Shown: positions 8,775-18,954 of the stretch, one piece after another | Position numbering within the stretch: the first letter of the stretch is position 1 | Layout of the letters: each line of letters begins with the position of its first letter | Origin: Actinopolyspora erythraea | GTDB lineage: Bacteria > Actinomycetota > Actinomycetes > Mycobacteriales > Pseudonocardiaceae | Assembly: GCF_002263515.1 (NCBI RefSeq) | Contig: NZ_CP022752.1 | Location: forward strand, 4,340,001-4,404,000 | Reading direction: 5' to 3' | Length of the DNA: 64,000 nt | Notes under the pieces: generated by a model | Seen by the model: only the letters and a program-made list of their open reading frames with translations | Database searches by the model: none | What the model was told of the DNA's origin: nothing | Position numbers and translations under genes: made by a program

Positions 8775-8812
8775 CCCGGCGCGGCGACCTCCCGGGAAAT
8801 CGCCACGCCGGG
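8775..8812. terminator. Bidirectional terminator between ABC permease and SMI1 gene
   Basis: A 13-bp stem with one mismatch (CCCGGCGCGGCGA against TCGCCACGCCGGG) and a 12-base loop CCTCCCGGGAAA, between two convergent genes. The loop belongs to the TTTCnCGCGAAA-like set seen elsewhere in the window. Confidence 0.65.
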
Positions 8813-8833
8813 CGGAGAGACGGCCCACCGGTT

Positions 8834-9415
8834 TCAGCGGATCTGCCAGTCCAGCCTGCCGTCCTCGGTCACGGTCGGCCTGCTGTACCCGGCGGAGCCC
8901 CCTTCGACCAGCGCGCGGTGCACATCGGCCAGCATCGAGGCCAGATCGGCCCACAGCGGCGGACCGACACGACTCGTCTCCTGTTCCCACTCCAGGACGC
9001 AGCCGCGCAGCGGGCCGGGGCGCAGGTCCACCACCAGCTCGTCGGCGAAACCGTCGCCCGCGATCGGAATCCAGGCCGGGTGGAAACTGCTCCCCGCCGA
9101 GCCCGCGTAGTAGTCACAGGCGGGTCGGTGCCACTTGTCCGCCCAGGTCTCCCGGAGCTCGCACCAGACCCGCCACGCACCCGATGCGCCGTAGGGCGCG
9201 TAGAACGGCGGCAGCACATCGGTCAACGCCCCGGTCTCGGTCCCGCCGCAGCAGGACCACCACTCCTTGAGCTGGTGGGGGAGTGCCAGCTCGAAGCCGG
9301 ACTCGAAGTCGGCCATGTCCGGCGGGGGCTGGGCCTGCCGGAGTTCGGAAGCGGTGGTCGGCGCGTGCTCGGCGAGCCAAAGCGTGATTTTGGTCCACAG
9401 CAGCGTGACGTCCAT
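8834..9415 (-). CDS. SMI1/KNR4 family protein
   Basis: A 193-residue soluble protein. Family features are the N-terminal helix, FESGFELALPHQLKEWW near residues 38-54, CGGTETG, LPPFYAPYG, the IPIAGDGFADELVVDL core and a final LASMLADVHRALVEG helix. SMI1/KNR4 proteins often act as immunity proteins against polymorphic toxins, but no toxin gene adjoins here, so that role cannot be claimed. The gene stands alone, divergent from the 410-residue protein gene and convergent with the ABC operon. The ATG at 9415 is used; no strong ribosome site is visible. Confidence 0.82.
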   Translation of the reverse strand: MDVTLLWTKITLWLAEHAPTTASELRQAQPPPDMADFESGFELALPHQLKEWWSCCGGTETGALTDVLPPFYAPYGASGAWRVWCELRETWADKWHRPACDYYAGSAGSSFHPAWIPIAGDGFADELVVDLRPGPLRGCVLEWEQETSRVGPPLWADLASMLADVHRALVEGGSAGYSRPTVTEDGRLDWQIR

Positions 9416-9798
9416 TCACCTCAGGATCGACCCGGAACCCGGGAAACGGTACCGCCAACCGTGAGGGGGTGAGGGTTCCTTCCGGCCCACGCACGAAGGG
9501 ATTCCCGAGGGCCGCGAGCGGCAACGACGACTCCCCCGAGCGGTCGCACCCCTCACCTCCGGGACGCGGCCGGTGTCTTGGTCGTGCCGCCTCGCGCTGA
9601 GGTAGTTTGGAGTTCCTTGCTTCGATGAGCCTCGCGACTCGGCCGCTCAGCGCGCCGAGCGTGCGGTCGACCGCCGGGTGAGCCATTGGGCAGGGGCCCT
9701 GGTGCGAGTCGACCACGCACGGTGCGACACCGTTCGGCAATCGAATCCCCATCCCGTAGGCTTCGGCAGCGTCCGCTTCGGCGACCGGAGGTAGCAAG
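9416..9798. other. Divergent promoter region between SMI1 and the 410-residue protein
   Basis: No gene was recognised. TAGGCT at 9757-9762 is a plausible -10 for the rightward gene, giving a leader of about 30 bases. GGAGG at about 9790 is its ribosome site. Nothing distinctive was seen on the SMI1 side. Confidence 0.4.
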
Positions 9799-11031
9799 AT
9801 GGCGCAGGACATCGTCCCGATCGAGCTCGGGCTGCCGCAGGGCGATCTGGTCACCCTCTGGGCTCCCCGCTGGCGCGAGGACGGCGAAGAATGGGAAGCC
9901 TTCCTCGGCCACGAAGAGAATCTGTACGCCTTCCCCGACCCGGCCCACCTGGCCGCTTTCGTCCGGTCCGGCGCGGTCAACGATCTGGACGACCACCCGG
10001 CGTGGCACGTCGTCCCCGCGCTGTCGGCTGTTGACCTCAGTCCGGACGAGGACCACCAGTACGACCTGGTCGGTGTTCCGGAGCTCATAGCCGAGCCGCC
10101 GGACACCTGGACCATCAACGAGCTCTCGGAGATCGTGGAGATGGCGCGTTCGCTGGCGGAGGTCTGCGAACTCGACACGGTCACCGAGGTGCTGCAGGAC
10201 GCCGAGGGGTTCGACCTGCTCGGCGAGGGAACGCTGCCGTTCAGCGGCAAGGAGGGCCAGCGTCGCTGGAACCGGCTCTGCCGAGTGGTCGCCGAGCGGT
10301 GGGACGAGCTGCTCGACGCCATCGACGGCGTGGTGGCCACACCGGAGGTGGACGCCACCGCCGTGGCAACGGCGGAGAGCGAACTCGCCGAGGCACTGCC
10401 CGGCGAGGACGAGGAGACCGCCCCGGCAGCGGCTGAGGGCTCCGAGTACGAGGAGCTCGGCGAGGACGAGGAGGAGCAGGGCTTCTGGCGCGAGATCGGC
10501 ATCGACCCGATCAAGATCGTGACCGGCGGCCGGGAGTACTACTCGCTGCGCTGCTACCTCGACGACGATCCGGTCTTCCTCGGTTCGGAGGGCAGCATCG
10601 ACGTCTGCACCTCGCCCCGGGCGCTGGCCCGGTACCTCGCCGAGGACAAAGTGGACAGTTCGGATCTGGCGCGCGTGGCGACCTGGCCCACCGTCAAGAA
10701 CAAGGCCACGGGCGGTGAGCTGGAGATCGAGGTCGAACAGGACAACACCTACGTGCTGAGCGGGCTGGACGCCGATCTGGAGGAGGGCCCTTCGGCGGTC
10801 GACCCGACGCAGCTGGACCTGGCCGAGGAGCTGCTCACCGACGCGGCCGCCTGGGCTGGCGACGAGAGCGTGGAGAACGCGCTGGCCCCCTCCGAACGCC
10901 TCGGGTGGCTGTTGTCGTTCGTGCTCCGCCCCGACCCGAACCGGCTGCCCCCGACCCCGCCGTTCGACGACGAGGTCGCGGCGTGGCGCGAGCTGGTGGA
11001 GAGCTTCGAAGCGCGGCTGCGGGTGCACTGA
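9799..11031 (+). CDS. Conserved actinobacterial protein of unknown function, acidic
   Basis: A 410-residue soluble, strongly acidic protein. It opens MAQDIVPIELGLPQGDLVTL and has two similar halves. Each carries an aromatic region that reads an input value (WEAFLGHEENLYAFPDPAHLA near residues 33-53; YYSLRCYLDDDPVFLGSEG near 247-265). Both halves are followed by an LAAFVRSG or LARYLAEDK helix, which suggests an internal duplication. A Glu/Asp-rich linker (EDEETAPAAAEGSEYEE) joins them. Similar actinobacterial proteins are sometimes labelled primosomal protein; nothing in this sequence supports helicase or primase activity. A GGAGG site precedes the ATG. The function is unknown. Confidence 0.75.
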   Translation: MAQDIVPIELGLPQGDLVTLWAPRWREDGEEWEAFLGHEENLYAFPDPAHLAAFVRSGAVNDLDDHPAWHVVPALSAVDLSPDEDHQYDLVGVPELIAEPPDTWTINELSEIVEMARSLAEVCELDTVTEVLQDAEGFDLLGEGTLPFSGKEGQRRWNRLCRVVAERWDELLDAIDGVVATPEVDATAVATAESELAEALPGEDEETAPAAAEGSEYEELGEDEEEQGFWREIGIDPIKIVTGGREYYSLRCYLDDDPVFLGSEGSIDVCTSPRALARYLAEDKVDSSDLARVATWPTVKNKATGGELEIEVEQDNTYVLSGLDADLEEGPSAVDPTQLDLAEELLTDAAAWAGDESVENALAPSERLGWLLSFVLRPDPNRLPPTPPFDDEVAAWRELVESFEARLRVH

Positions 11032-11563
11032 CTCCGTGCCGGTGGGCTCCCCTCACCGTCTCGGCGAGGGGATCGGCCGAGCGGAACGGGCGGACGGCGC
11101 GGGGCCGCACTCCGACGGCCCCGCGCCGCGGCTGTCCGCTCCACCGTGGCGGAGCGCCCGACCGGCCCCGCCGGGTTCCCGTTCCGCTACACGACCAACC
11201 GCACGGATGACTTCGTGCCATACTTTCGAGGCAGGAAATCCGGTCAGCGGCCGCACACGCCACAGTGAGCATCAATCTTGCCGTTGAACCGATGACCACG
11301 TTCGTGCGAGAATTGATCACCCTACGCGACCGCGACTCGCGGGGGTCACTCACCGCGGACCGCCGAACACCCCGGGGCACCACGACGAAGGAGTTCTTGA
11401 TCAACGCGACCACCAGCGATGATCTTCGAAACATTACTCCGTTCGAGGGAACAACGGCCACCGTATTCGTGGAAAATCCCGGGGGGCGTATGCCCAACCA
11501 ACCGCCTACTCGCTACGCTCCAATAGTCCTCTCCCTCCCCCTCGAAGAAGGACGACCTTTGCC
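11032..11563. other. Long gap with terminator and doubtful small frame
   Basis: After the 410-residue gene comes a hairpin at 11095-11128. The DNA then becomes noticeably richer in A and T from about 11215 to 11480, as expected for the promoter of the coiled-coil gene. A 100-codon frame (listed separately) fills the second half. Confidence 0.4.
11095..11128 (+). terminator. Terminator after the 410-residue protein gene
   Basis: CGGCGCGGGGCCG, eight bases, CGGCCCCGCGCCG: a perfect 13-bp stem 64 bases after the stop. Confidence 0.6.
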
Positions 11564-11567
11564 GTGA
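11265..11567 (+). CDS. Doubtful 100-codon open frame coupled to the coiled-coil gene
   Basis: The frame starts at GTG 11265 and its TGA overlaps the GTG of the next gene by four bases (GTGA), the usual mark of coupling. Third-position G+C is visibly lower than in the neighbours, and no domain, signal or known family is recognised. It may be a real short leader gene or chance open sequence in a promoter region. Confidence 0.2.
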   Translation: MSINLAVEPMTTFVRELITLRDRDSRGSLTADRRTPRGTTTKEFLINATTSDDLRNITPFEGTTATVFVENPGGRMPNQPPTRYAPIVLSLPLEEGRPLP

Positions 11568-12754
11568 ACGAGAACAGCCAAGACACGGTGTCGTTCGACC
11601 GTATGCGGAACATGCTGACGCGGGCAGCGGAGATCCGCGAAAGCGAACAGCAGCAGATCTTCGACGCTCTCGACGAGATCAACGCCCGGATGTCGCCGCT
11701 GGAGTCACTCGGCTCCGTACGCAAACGGCTGTCCGAGCTGCCGGATCGCACCGAAGTCAGCGTGCTCGCCGAACGACTCGACGAGGCACTGTCCAAACTG
11801 GAAGCCCAAGAGAACGCGATCTCCGGCCTGAACAGCCAGGTCGAGGGCCTCGCTGAGAAACTGTCCAAACCGTTCGCCCAACTGGACGGCAGGCTGGACA
11901 GCATGGCGGGGCGGTTCGACGGCGTGAACGGGCGCGTGGACGGCTTGGAGGACAAGCTCTCCCACGTCCACAAGCGACTCGAGGAGCTGGGTCAGCACCT
12001 GGACAAGCAGGACTCCCGCCTGGAGGAGGTTCCCGGCTCGGTTCAGGAACCGCTCAGGGAACGTCTCGACCAGATGGAGACCAGCCTGCGCGGGCGGTTC
12101 GCCGAGATCGACGAAGGCGTTCACGAGCACCTCGACGGCACCAGGGAGTCGTTGCAGCGTTCGGTGACCGACGCGGCCCAGGAAGTCCGCAACGGCATCG
12201 GCGAGACCCTTTCCGAGAACGCCGAGAAGGTCAACGGCAAGCTCGACGCGCTCGCGGAGCGCCCCGCGGTGGACCCGACCGAGCGGCTACAGCAGCTCGC
12301 CGACCGGCTGGAGGCACTGGCGGGACGCCTGGACCAGGTGTCCGGCCGGATCGACTCGGTCGAGGAGAACGTCAACAGTCGCCTCGACTCCGTCGAGAGC
12401 GGTGTCACCGAGCGGATCGGCGACGTCGGCAGCACCCTCGGCGAGGACCTCTCGCAGCTGCGGGGAACGCTCTCGGAGCGGCCGGACTCGGAAGCGCTGG
12501 ACTCGCTGGTACGCAACGCCAACGAGGAGAGCGAGCGCAAGCACGCCGGGCAGCTGGACGAGGCCATGGCGACCTTCGCCGAACTGATCCTCGGCGGCGG
12601 CGCACCCTCGAACAACTCCGCCGTCTCCCCGCCGACGACGCTGCCCAGGCAACAGCAGCAGCGTCGCGGCCGTTCCAAGAGCGCCAAGCGGGACGCGGAC
12701 AAGTCGAGCGGTTCGGACGAACTCGACGACGACTACACGGCCGACAGCGCCTGA
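11564..12754 (+). CDS. Long coiled-coil protein with degenerate tandem repeats
   Basis: A 396-residue protein with no transmembrane part. Residues 1-330 are an almost unbroken coiled coil built of repeating short modules of the type LxxLxxRLDxVxxRxD (for example GLNSQVEGLAEKLSK, RLDSMAGRFDGVNGRVDGLE, RLDQVSGRIDSVEENVNSRL). The C-terminus (about 345-396) is disordered: polyglutamine-arginine QQQQRRGRSKSAKRD, then an acidic DELDDDY end. The basic patch could bind DNA or polyphosphate. A structural or scaffold role is plausible; no enzyme motif is present. The GTG at 11564 has AAGAAGGA upstream. From memory, similar uncharacterised proteins occur in related actinomycetes. Confidence 0.7.
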   Translation: MNENSQDTVSFDRMRNMLTRAAEIRESEQQQIFDALDEINARMSPLESLGSVRKRLSELPDRTEVSVLAERLDEALSKLEAQENAISGLNSQVEGLAEKLSKPFAQLDGRLDSMAGRFDGVNGRVDGLEDKLSHVHKRLEELGQHLDKQDSRLEEVPGSVQEPLRERLDQMETSLRGRFAEIDEGVHEHLDGTRESLQRSVTDAAQEVRNGIGETLSENAEKVNGKLDALAERPAVDPTERLQQLADRLEALAGRLDQVSGRIDSVEENVNSRLDSVESGVTERIGDVGSTLGEDLSQLRGTLSERPDSEALDSLVRNANEESERKHAGQLDEAMATFAELILGGGAPSNNSAVSPPTTLPRQQQQRRGRSKSAKRDADKSSGSDELDDDYTADSA

Positions 12755-12841
12755 GCGAGCGTTTCCGACCGGTGGGACCGAGGCGGTGCGCCGTCCCCCA
12801 CCGGGAGGACACACCGCGAAGGGGATCGACGGGGACCATCC

Positions 12842-12888
12842 GGTGTGACGCCCACCAGTTCGAGGACCGGACCGGTGGGCGTCACACC
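12842..12888. terminator. Terminator overlapping the deoA stop codon
   Basis: A perfect 15-bp stem (GGTGTGACGCCCACC / GGTGGGCGTCACACC) with a 17-base loop. Its right arm covers the deoA stop (12882-12884) and four bases of coding sequence. It also serves the convergent coiled-coil gene that ends at 12754. Confidence 0.7.
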
Positions 12889-14177
12889 TCCACGTCGGCC
12901 GCGCCCACGCGCTCCAGCACCGTCGGTTGCCGCCGGACTTCGCCCTCGGTGATCTCGTGGGCACCGTGCAGGCGTCGCAGCGCGTCCTCGATCGTGCTCG
13001 GGTCATCGGTGTGCAGTTCCAGCAGCGGATCACCCTCCGAAACCCGGTCGCCCGGCTTGGCCAGGCAACGTATGCCAGCCGCGTGCCGCACCTCGTCCTC
13101 CTTGCGAGCGCGGCCCGCGCCCAGCAGCCAGGCGGCTTCGCCGATCGCACGGGCGTCCAGTTCGCCCAGCGTCCCGCTCCGGGAGGCGTACAGGGTGTGC
13201 ACGTGCGCTGCCTCGGGGAGTTCCGCGTCCGGATCCCCGCCCTGGGCTGCGATCACGGCACGCCACTGCCGGTAGGCCGCCCCGGACTCCAACACCCGCG
13301 CCGGATCCACGTCGGACAAGCCGCAGACCGCCAGCATCTCGCGGGCCAACGCGAGCGTGAGTTCGGTGACGTCGGAGGGGCCCCGGCCGCGCAGCACCCG
13401 AACCGCCTCCTCGACCTCCAGGGCGTTGCCGACTGCCGCGCCCAGTGGCGTGGACATCGGGGTCAGCAGCGCGCTGGTGCGCACCCCGTTGTCGGTGCCG
13501 GTCGCGACCAGCGTCCGGGCCAGTCGTCGTGCCCGCTCCGGCTCCGTCATGAACGCCCCGGAGCCGCACTTGACGTCCAGCACCAGTGAGGCGGTTCCCT
13601 CGGCGATCTTCTTGCTCATGATCGAAGCGGCGATCAGCGGCACCGACTCGACGGTGCCGGTGACGTCCCGCAGCGCGTACATCCTCCGGTCGGCGGGCGC
13701 GATCCCCTCCGTGGGGGCGCAGATCACCGCCCCCACCTCGTCGAGGTTGCGGCGCAGTTCGGAGGTGGTCAGCCGGGCACGCCACCCCGGGATGGACTCC
13801 AGCTTGTCCAGGGTCCCGCCGGTGTGCCCGAGACCACGTCCCGACAGCTGGGGGACGGCGGCGCCGCAGGCGGCTACCAGCGGTGTCAGCACCAGGGTGA
13901 TCTTGTCACCGACCCCGCCGGTGGAGTGCTTGTCCACCGTCGGCCGGTCCAGCCCACCGAGATCGAGCACTTCTCCCGAGTCCACCATGGCCGTGGTCCA
14001 GCGGGCCGTCTCGGAGTCGTCCATGCCGCGCAGCAGGATGGCCATGGCCAGCGCGGACATCTGCTCCTCCGCCACCTCGCCCCGGGTGTAGGCGTCCACG
14101 ACCCAGTCGATCTGTTCGGCGGAGAGCCTGCCGCCGTCCCGTTTGACGCGGATGACCTCCACGGCACTGTGCGACAC
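12882..14177 (-). CDS. deoA: Thymidine (pyrimidine-nucleoside) phosphorylase
   Basis: Phosphorolysis of thymidine or deoxyuridine to base plus deoxyribose 1-phosphate. The 431 residues match the family length. The signature SGRGLGHTGGTLDKLESIPG lies near residues 110-129, with phosphate/substrate elements DKHSTGGVGDK, SIMSKKIAEG and KCGSGAFM. The ATG at 14177 lies 56 bases after the cdd stop, in the same direction, so cdd-deoA is probably one operon. Deoxyribose 1-phosphate would pass through a phosphopentomutase (not in this window) to DeoC at 1.5 kb. Confidence 0.95.
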   Translation of the reverse strand: MSHSAVEVIRVKRDGGRLSAEQIDWVVDAYTRGEVAEEQMSALAMAILLRGMDDSETARWTTAMVDSGEVLDLGGLDRPTVDKHSTGGVGDKITLVLTPLVAACGAAVPQLSGRGLGHTGGTLDKLESIPGWRARLTTSELRRNLDEVGAVICAPTEGIAPADRRMYALRDVTGTVESVPLIAASIMSKKIAEGTASLVLDVKCGSGAFMTEPERARRLARTLVATGTDNGVRTSALLTPMSTPLGAAVGNALEVEEAVRVLRGRGPSDVTELTLALAREMLAVCGLSDVDPARVLESGAAYRQWRAVIAAQGGDPDAELPEAAHVHTLYASRSGTLGELDARAIGEAAWLLGAGRARKEDEVRHAAGIRCLAKPGDRVSEGDPLLELHTDDPSTIEDALRRLHGAHEITEGEVRRQPTVLERVGAADVEV

Positions 14178-14232
14178 GTCGAGCTCCGGTTCGTCGGTGG
14201 TTCGGGCCAGTGGTTCCGGAAGCGCACCGCGG

Positions 14233-14625
14233 TCAGGGCGGCGGGGCGAAGGGGCGCGGGAGCAGCTGCCGCATCGGTAGGATGCCCTCCTCGGTGTCCA
14301 CCAGGCACTCCGGTCCGCCCATCTCGTGGAGCAGCTGCCTGCACCGTCCGCAGGGCATGAGCGGGTTACCCTGCCCGTCCCGGCAGGAGACGGCGACCAG
14401 GGCGCCTCCCCCGCTCATCTGGAGCTCTCCCACGAGCGTGCACTCGGCGCACAGGGTCACCCCGTAGGAGGCGTTCTCGACGTTGCACCCCACGACCACC
14501 CGCCCGTCGGTGCAGCGGGCCGCGGCCCCCACGGCGAGTCCGGAATAGGGGCAGTAGGCGTGTTCTGCGGCGAAGGTGGCGGCGGCCCGCAACGCCGGCC
14601 AGTCGACGGAGTTGGGTTCGACCAA
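14233..14625 (-). CDS. cdd: Cytidine deaminase
   Basis: Deaminates cytidine and deoxycytidine to uridine and deoxyuridine. The 130-residue homotetrameric-type enzyme has substrate motif NVENASYG and zinc sites CAEC (C53-type with catalytic Glu) and PCGRCRQ. The only usable start in frame is TTG at 14625, with CGGGGA just upstream; a stop lies in frame shortly before it. The C-terminus ends in a Pro-rich RPFAPPP tail. It is followed by deoA in the same direction. Confidence 0.93.
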   Translation of the reverse strand: MVEPNSVDWPALRAAATFAAEHAYCPYSGLAVGAAARCTDGRVVVGCNVENASYGVTLCAECTLVGELQMSGGGALVAVSCRDGQGNPLMPCGRCRQLLHEMGGPECLVDTEEGILPMRQLLPRPFAPPP

Positions 14626-15074
14626 GTTCCCCGATCACCACCCGCACTCACTCGTTCGGGCACTACTCAACGTAATCACCCTTCGTTCCGGTCCCGGAGG
14701 CGCCGCTCACTGCCCAAAAGTGAAATATGTCAACGAGGAACAATGGCGGACCTGCACACACCTGTCGGTACGTGCGTTAATACGATAAGAGTGACACTAA
14801 TCTCGGACCAGCCGGTTGACGCCCACCGCGTGAAGCCGTGCCGAGCCGGTGCGGAACGGATCTACATCGATCAACCCACCCCCGGTGGTTGTCTGCTCGA
14901 TCACAGCGGGCACATGCGAGTAGGACAGGCGACGGGCACGGGTCTAGCATCCGATGGGTCAAGGGTCCGTTCGGGTAATCGGCGCGGGCGCAGGGTGCTG
15001 CGGTTACGGGCCGTTCTCCGCACAGCAGCCGAAGCGGGCCCAGAGTCCACCAGCGACGTTGGAGGCCTTCCGTC
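14626..15074. other. Divergent regulatory region between cdd and sdhC
   Basis: About 450 bases without a gene. The stretch at 14690-14820 is A+T-rich for this genome, with TACGAT at 14781-14786 as a possible -10. TAGCAT near 14945 is a second candidate closer to sdhC and would leave a leader of about 120 bases. A bulged stem (TGCTG-CGG with CCG-CACAGCA) lies in that leader. No known riboswitch consensus was recognised. Confidence 0.35.
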
Positions 15075-15509
15075 ATGGCCAGCACAACCGCCACCGCGGC
15101 GGAGGGACACCCCCGCGAGGAAGCCCCTCGCGCCAAGGGCACCCTCTATCGCGGCGACCTGGGCATGTGGTCGTGGGTCGCCCACCGCATCACGGGCGTG
15201 CTCACCTTCTTCTTCCTGTTCGTACACGTCCTGGACACCGCGCTGGTGCGGGTCTCGCCCAACGCGTACGACACGGTGATCAACACCTACAAGCATCCGC
15301 TGATGATCGTGTTCGAGCTCGGTCTGCTCGCGGCGGTGCTCTTCCACGCGTTCAACGGAATCCGCGTGATGCTCGTCGACTTCTGGTCCAGGGGACCGAG
15401 GCTGCAGCGGCCGATGCTGTGGACCGTCCTGGTGCTGTGGCTGGTACTGATCATCCCGGCCGCCATCAGCATGATCACCCGTGCCGCCACGGAACTGTTC
15501 GGGGGTTAG
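15075..15509 (+). CDS. sdhC: Succinate dehydrogenase cytochrome b556 subunit
   Basis: Membrane anchor that binds heme and quinone in complex II. The 144 residues have a cytoplasmic N-terminus and three transmembrane helices (about 33-53, 72-95, 112-135). The family pattern includes MWSWVAHRITGVL, a heme-ligand histidine in FLFVHVLDT or LFHAFNGIRV, and RVMLVDFW. First gene of sdhCDAB; TTGGAGG precedes the ATG. The next gene starts 8 bases after its stop. Confidence 0.93.
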   Translation: MASTTATAAEGHPREEAPRAKGTLYRGDLGMWSWVAHRITGVLTFFFLFVHVLDTALVRVSPNAYDTVINTYKHPLMIVFELGLLAAVLFHAFNGIRVMLVDFWSRGPRLQRPMLWTVLVLWLVLIIPAAISMITRAATELFGG

Positions 15510-15517
15510 TAACGACC

Positions 15518-15937
15518 ATGACCACTACCGAAGCACCACTGTCCGTCGACAAGCCACGCTCCCCCGCTCGCCCCGCGGCCAGGCGCAGCAACTTCGAGCT
15601 CTACAGCTGGATCTTCATGCGGCTGTCCGGCGTCGTGCTGCTGTTCCTCGTCCTGGGACACCTGCTGATCATGCTCTTCCTGGACGGCGGGGTGCACCGG
15701 ATCAACTTCGCCTTCGTGGCGGGCCGCTGGGCGTCCCCGTTCTGGCAGCTCTGGGATCTGACGATGCTGTGGCTGGCGGGACTGCACGGCGGCAACGGGC
15801 TGCGCACGGTCATCAACGACTACTCACGTTCCGACCGTACCCGTTTCTGGCTGAAGATGCTGTTGTACTGCTCGATCGTGCTGACCGTGGTCCTGGGAAC
15901 GTACGTGCTGTTCACCTTCGACCCGAACATCAGCTGA
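15518..15937 (+). CDS. sdhD: Succinate dehydrogenase hydrophobic anchor subunit
   Basis: Second membrane anchor of complex II, 139 residues. It has an N-terminal polar stretch (1-30), FELYSWIFMRLSGVVL, three transmembrane helices, GHLLIMLF and the heme/quinone region LAGLHGGNGLRTVINDY. The ATG at 15518 was chosen as the first start after the sdhC stop; it lies within an open frame that continues upstream but overlaps sdhC there. Confidence 0.92.
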   Translation: MTTTEAPLSVDKPRSPARPAARRSNFELYSWIFMRLSGVVLLFLVLGHLLIMLFLDGGVHRINFAFVAGRWASPFWQLWDLTMLWLAGLHGGNGLRTVINDYSRSDRTRFWLKMLLYCSIVLTVVLGTYVLFTFDPNIS

Positions 15938-15973
15938 CGCGCGGCCCAGCAGGCGACGAGCCAAGGAGACCCC

Positions 15974-17763
<1,790 letters not shown>

Positions 17764-17764
<1 letters not shown>

Positions 17765-18555
17765 TGACCGCCCCCACCACCAACGCGAACGCCGAGACCG
17801 CCGACCTGCCCTCGGACGCGCCCCCGATCCCCGAGGGCTCGACGATGGTCACGGTCAAGATCGAGCGCTACAACCCGGAGGTCGACGACGACCTGCACTG
17901 GGAGTCGTACCGCATCCCCGCACTTCCCAGCGATCGCGTGCTGAACCTGCTGCACTACATCAAGTGGTACGTCGACGGCACGCTGACCTTCCGGCGTTCC
18001 TGCGCGCACGGCGTGTGCGGTTCGGACGCCATGCGGATCAACGGTGTGAACCGGCTGGCGTGCAAGGTCCTGATGAAGGACATGTTCGCCAAGAAGGGCG
18101 AGACCACCATCACGGTGGAGCCGATCAAGGGACTTCCGGTCGAGAAGGACCTGCTGGTCAACATGGAGCCCTTCTTCGAGGCCTACAAGGCGATCAAGCC
18201 CTACCTGGTCGCCACCGGAAACGACCCGACGCGGGAGCGCATCCAGTCGGTGGCCGAGCGGGAGCGGTTCGACGACACGACCAAGTGCATCCTGTGCGCC
18301 GCCTGCACCACCTCGTGCCCGGTCTACTGGTCGGAGGGCTCCTACTTCGGGCCAGCCGCGATCGTCAACGCGCACCGGTTCATCTTCGACAGTCGGGACG
18401 AGGCCGCCGAGGAGCGGTTGGACATCCTCAACGACGTCGACGGGGTGTGGCGCTGCCGCACCACGTTCAACTGCACCGACGCCTGCCCGCGCGGCATCCA
18501 GGTGACCAAGGCGATCCAGGAGGTCAAGCGGGCGCTGATGTTCCGCAGGCGCTGA
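17764..18555 (+). CDS. sdhB: Succinate dehydrogenase iron-sulfur subunit
   Basis: Carries electrons from FAD to quinone through three clusters. The 263 residues contain the [2Fe-2S] motif SCAHGVCGSDAM with a later Cys (LACKVL), the [4Fe-4S] motif CILCAACTTSC and the [3Fe-4S] pair CRTTFNCTDACP. Translation is coupled to sdhA by a one-base overlap. It closes the sdhCDAB operon; a 16-bp hairpin follows 15 bases after the stop. Confidence 0.97.
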
Positions 18556-18569
18556 CGTCGCGGCGCCCC

Positions 18570-18621
18570 ACGGTCCGGCCGACCGCCGGTTTCGCGCGAA
18601 ATCGACGGTCGGCCGGACCGT
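18570..18621. terminator. sdh operon terminator with palindromic loop
   Basis: A perfect 16-bp stem (ACGGTCCGGCCGACCG and its complement) whose 20-base loop holds the 12-base palindrome TTTCGCGCGAAA (18590-18601). It starts 15 bases after the sdhB stop. Confidence 0.75.
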
Positions 18622-18954
18622 GACGCGCGCGGGGAACGAGCCGTACTTTCGCCACAGGGGTGACCCCGTACCTCGTTGTACGGGGTCGTGAGGACGTGTG
18701 CGCCGCGACGAGTGGGAAGACGACGGCGCACACTCCCGGGCCCTGCTCGGCAGCGGGTGACCACCTCGGCTGCCTCGGCGCACGGAAACGCGGAAACCAC
18801 CGGCCCGGTGATGTTCGTGGCTCCGCGGGATCACGATATCCGGATTCGTGGCCGACGTCTCGCCCGAGCCGCCCAACCGGGCCCATGTCACAAACTTCAC
18901 TCCCCCGAGCGGGTGAGTCCGGTCGCGGACGGCCCGCCCGGGGAAACCCCTCGG
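18622..18954. other. Gap after the sdh terminator, with a second hairpin
   Basis: No gene was seen. At 18662-18687, GACCCCGTAC, CTCGTT and GTACGGGGTC form a perfect 10-bp stem with a 6-base loop. It may be another terminator for the convergent pair or a protein-binding site. Confidence 0.4.

Noticed and set aside
8834..9415. SMI1/KNR4 gene as an immunity gene of a polymorphic toxin system
   Set aside because: No toxin, secretion or repeat gene lies next to it, so the family name alone is not enough.
14626..15074. Riboswitch or structured RNA upstream of sdhC
   Set aside because: Only a bulged short stem was seen and no known consensus matched.
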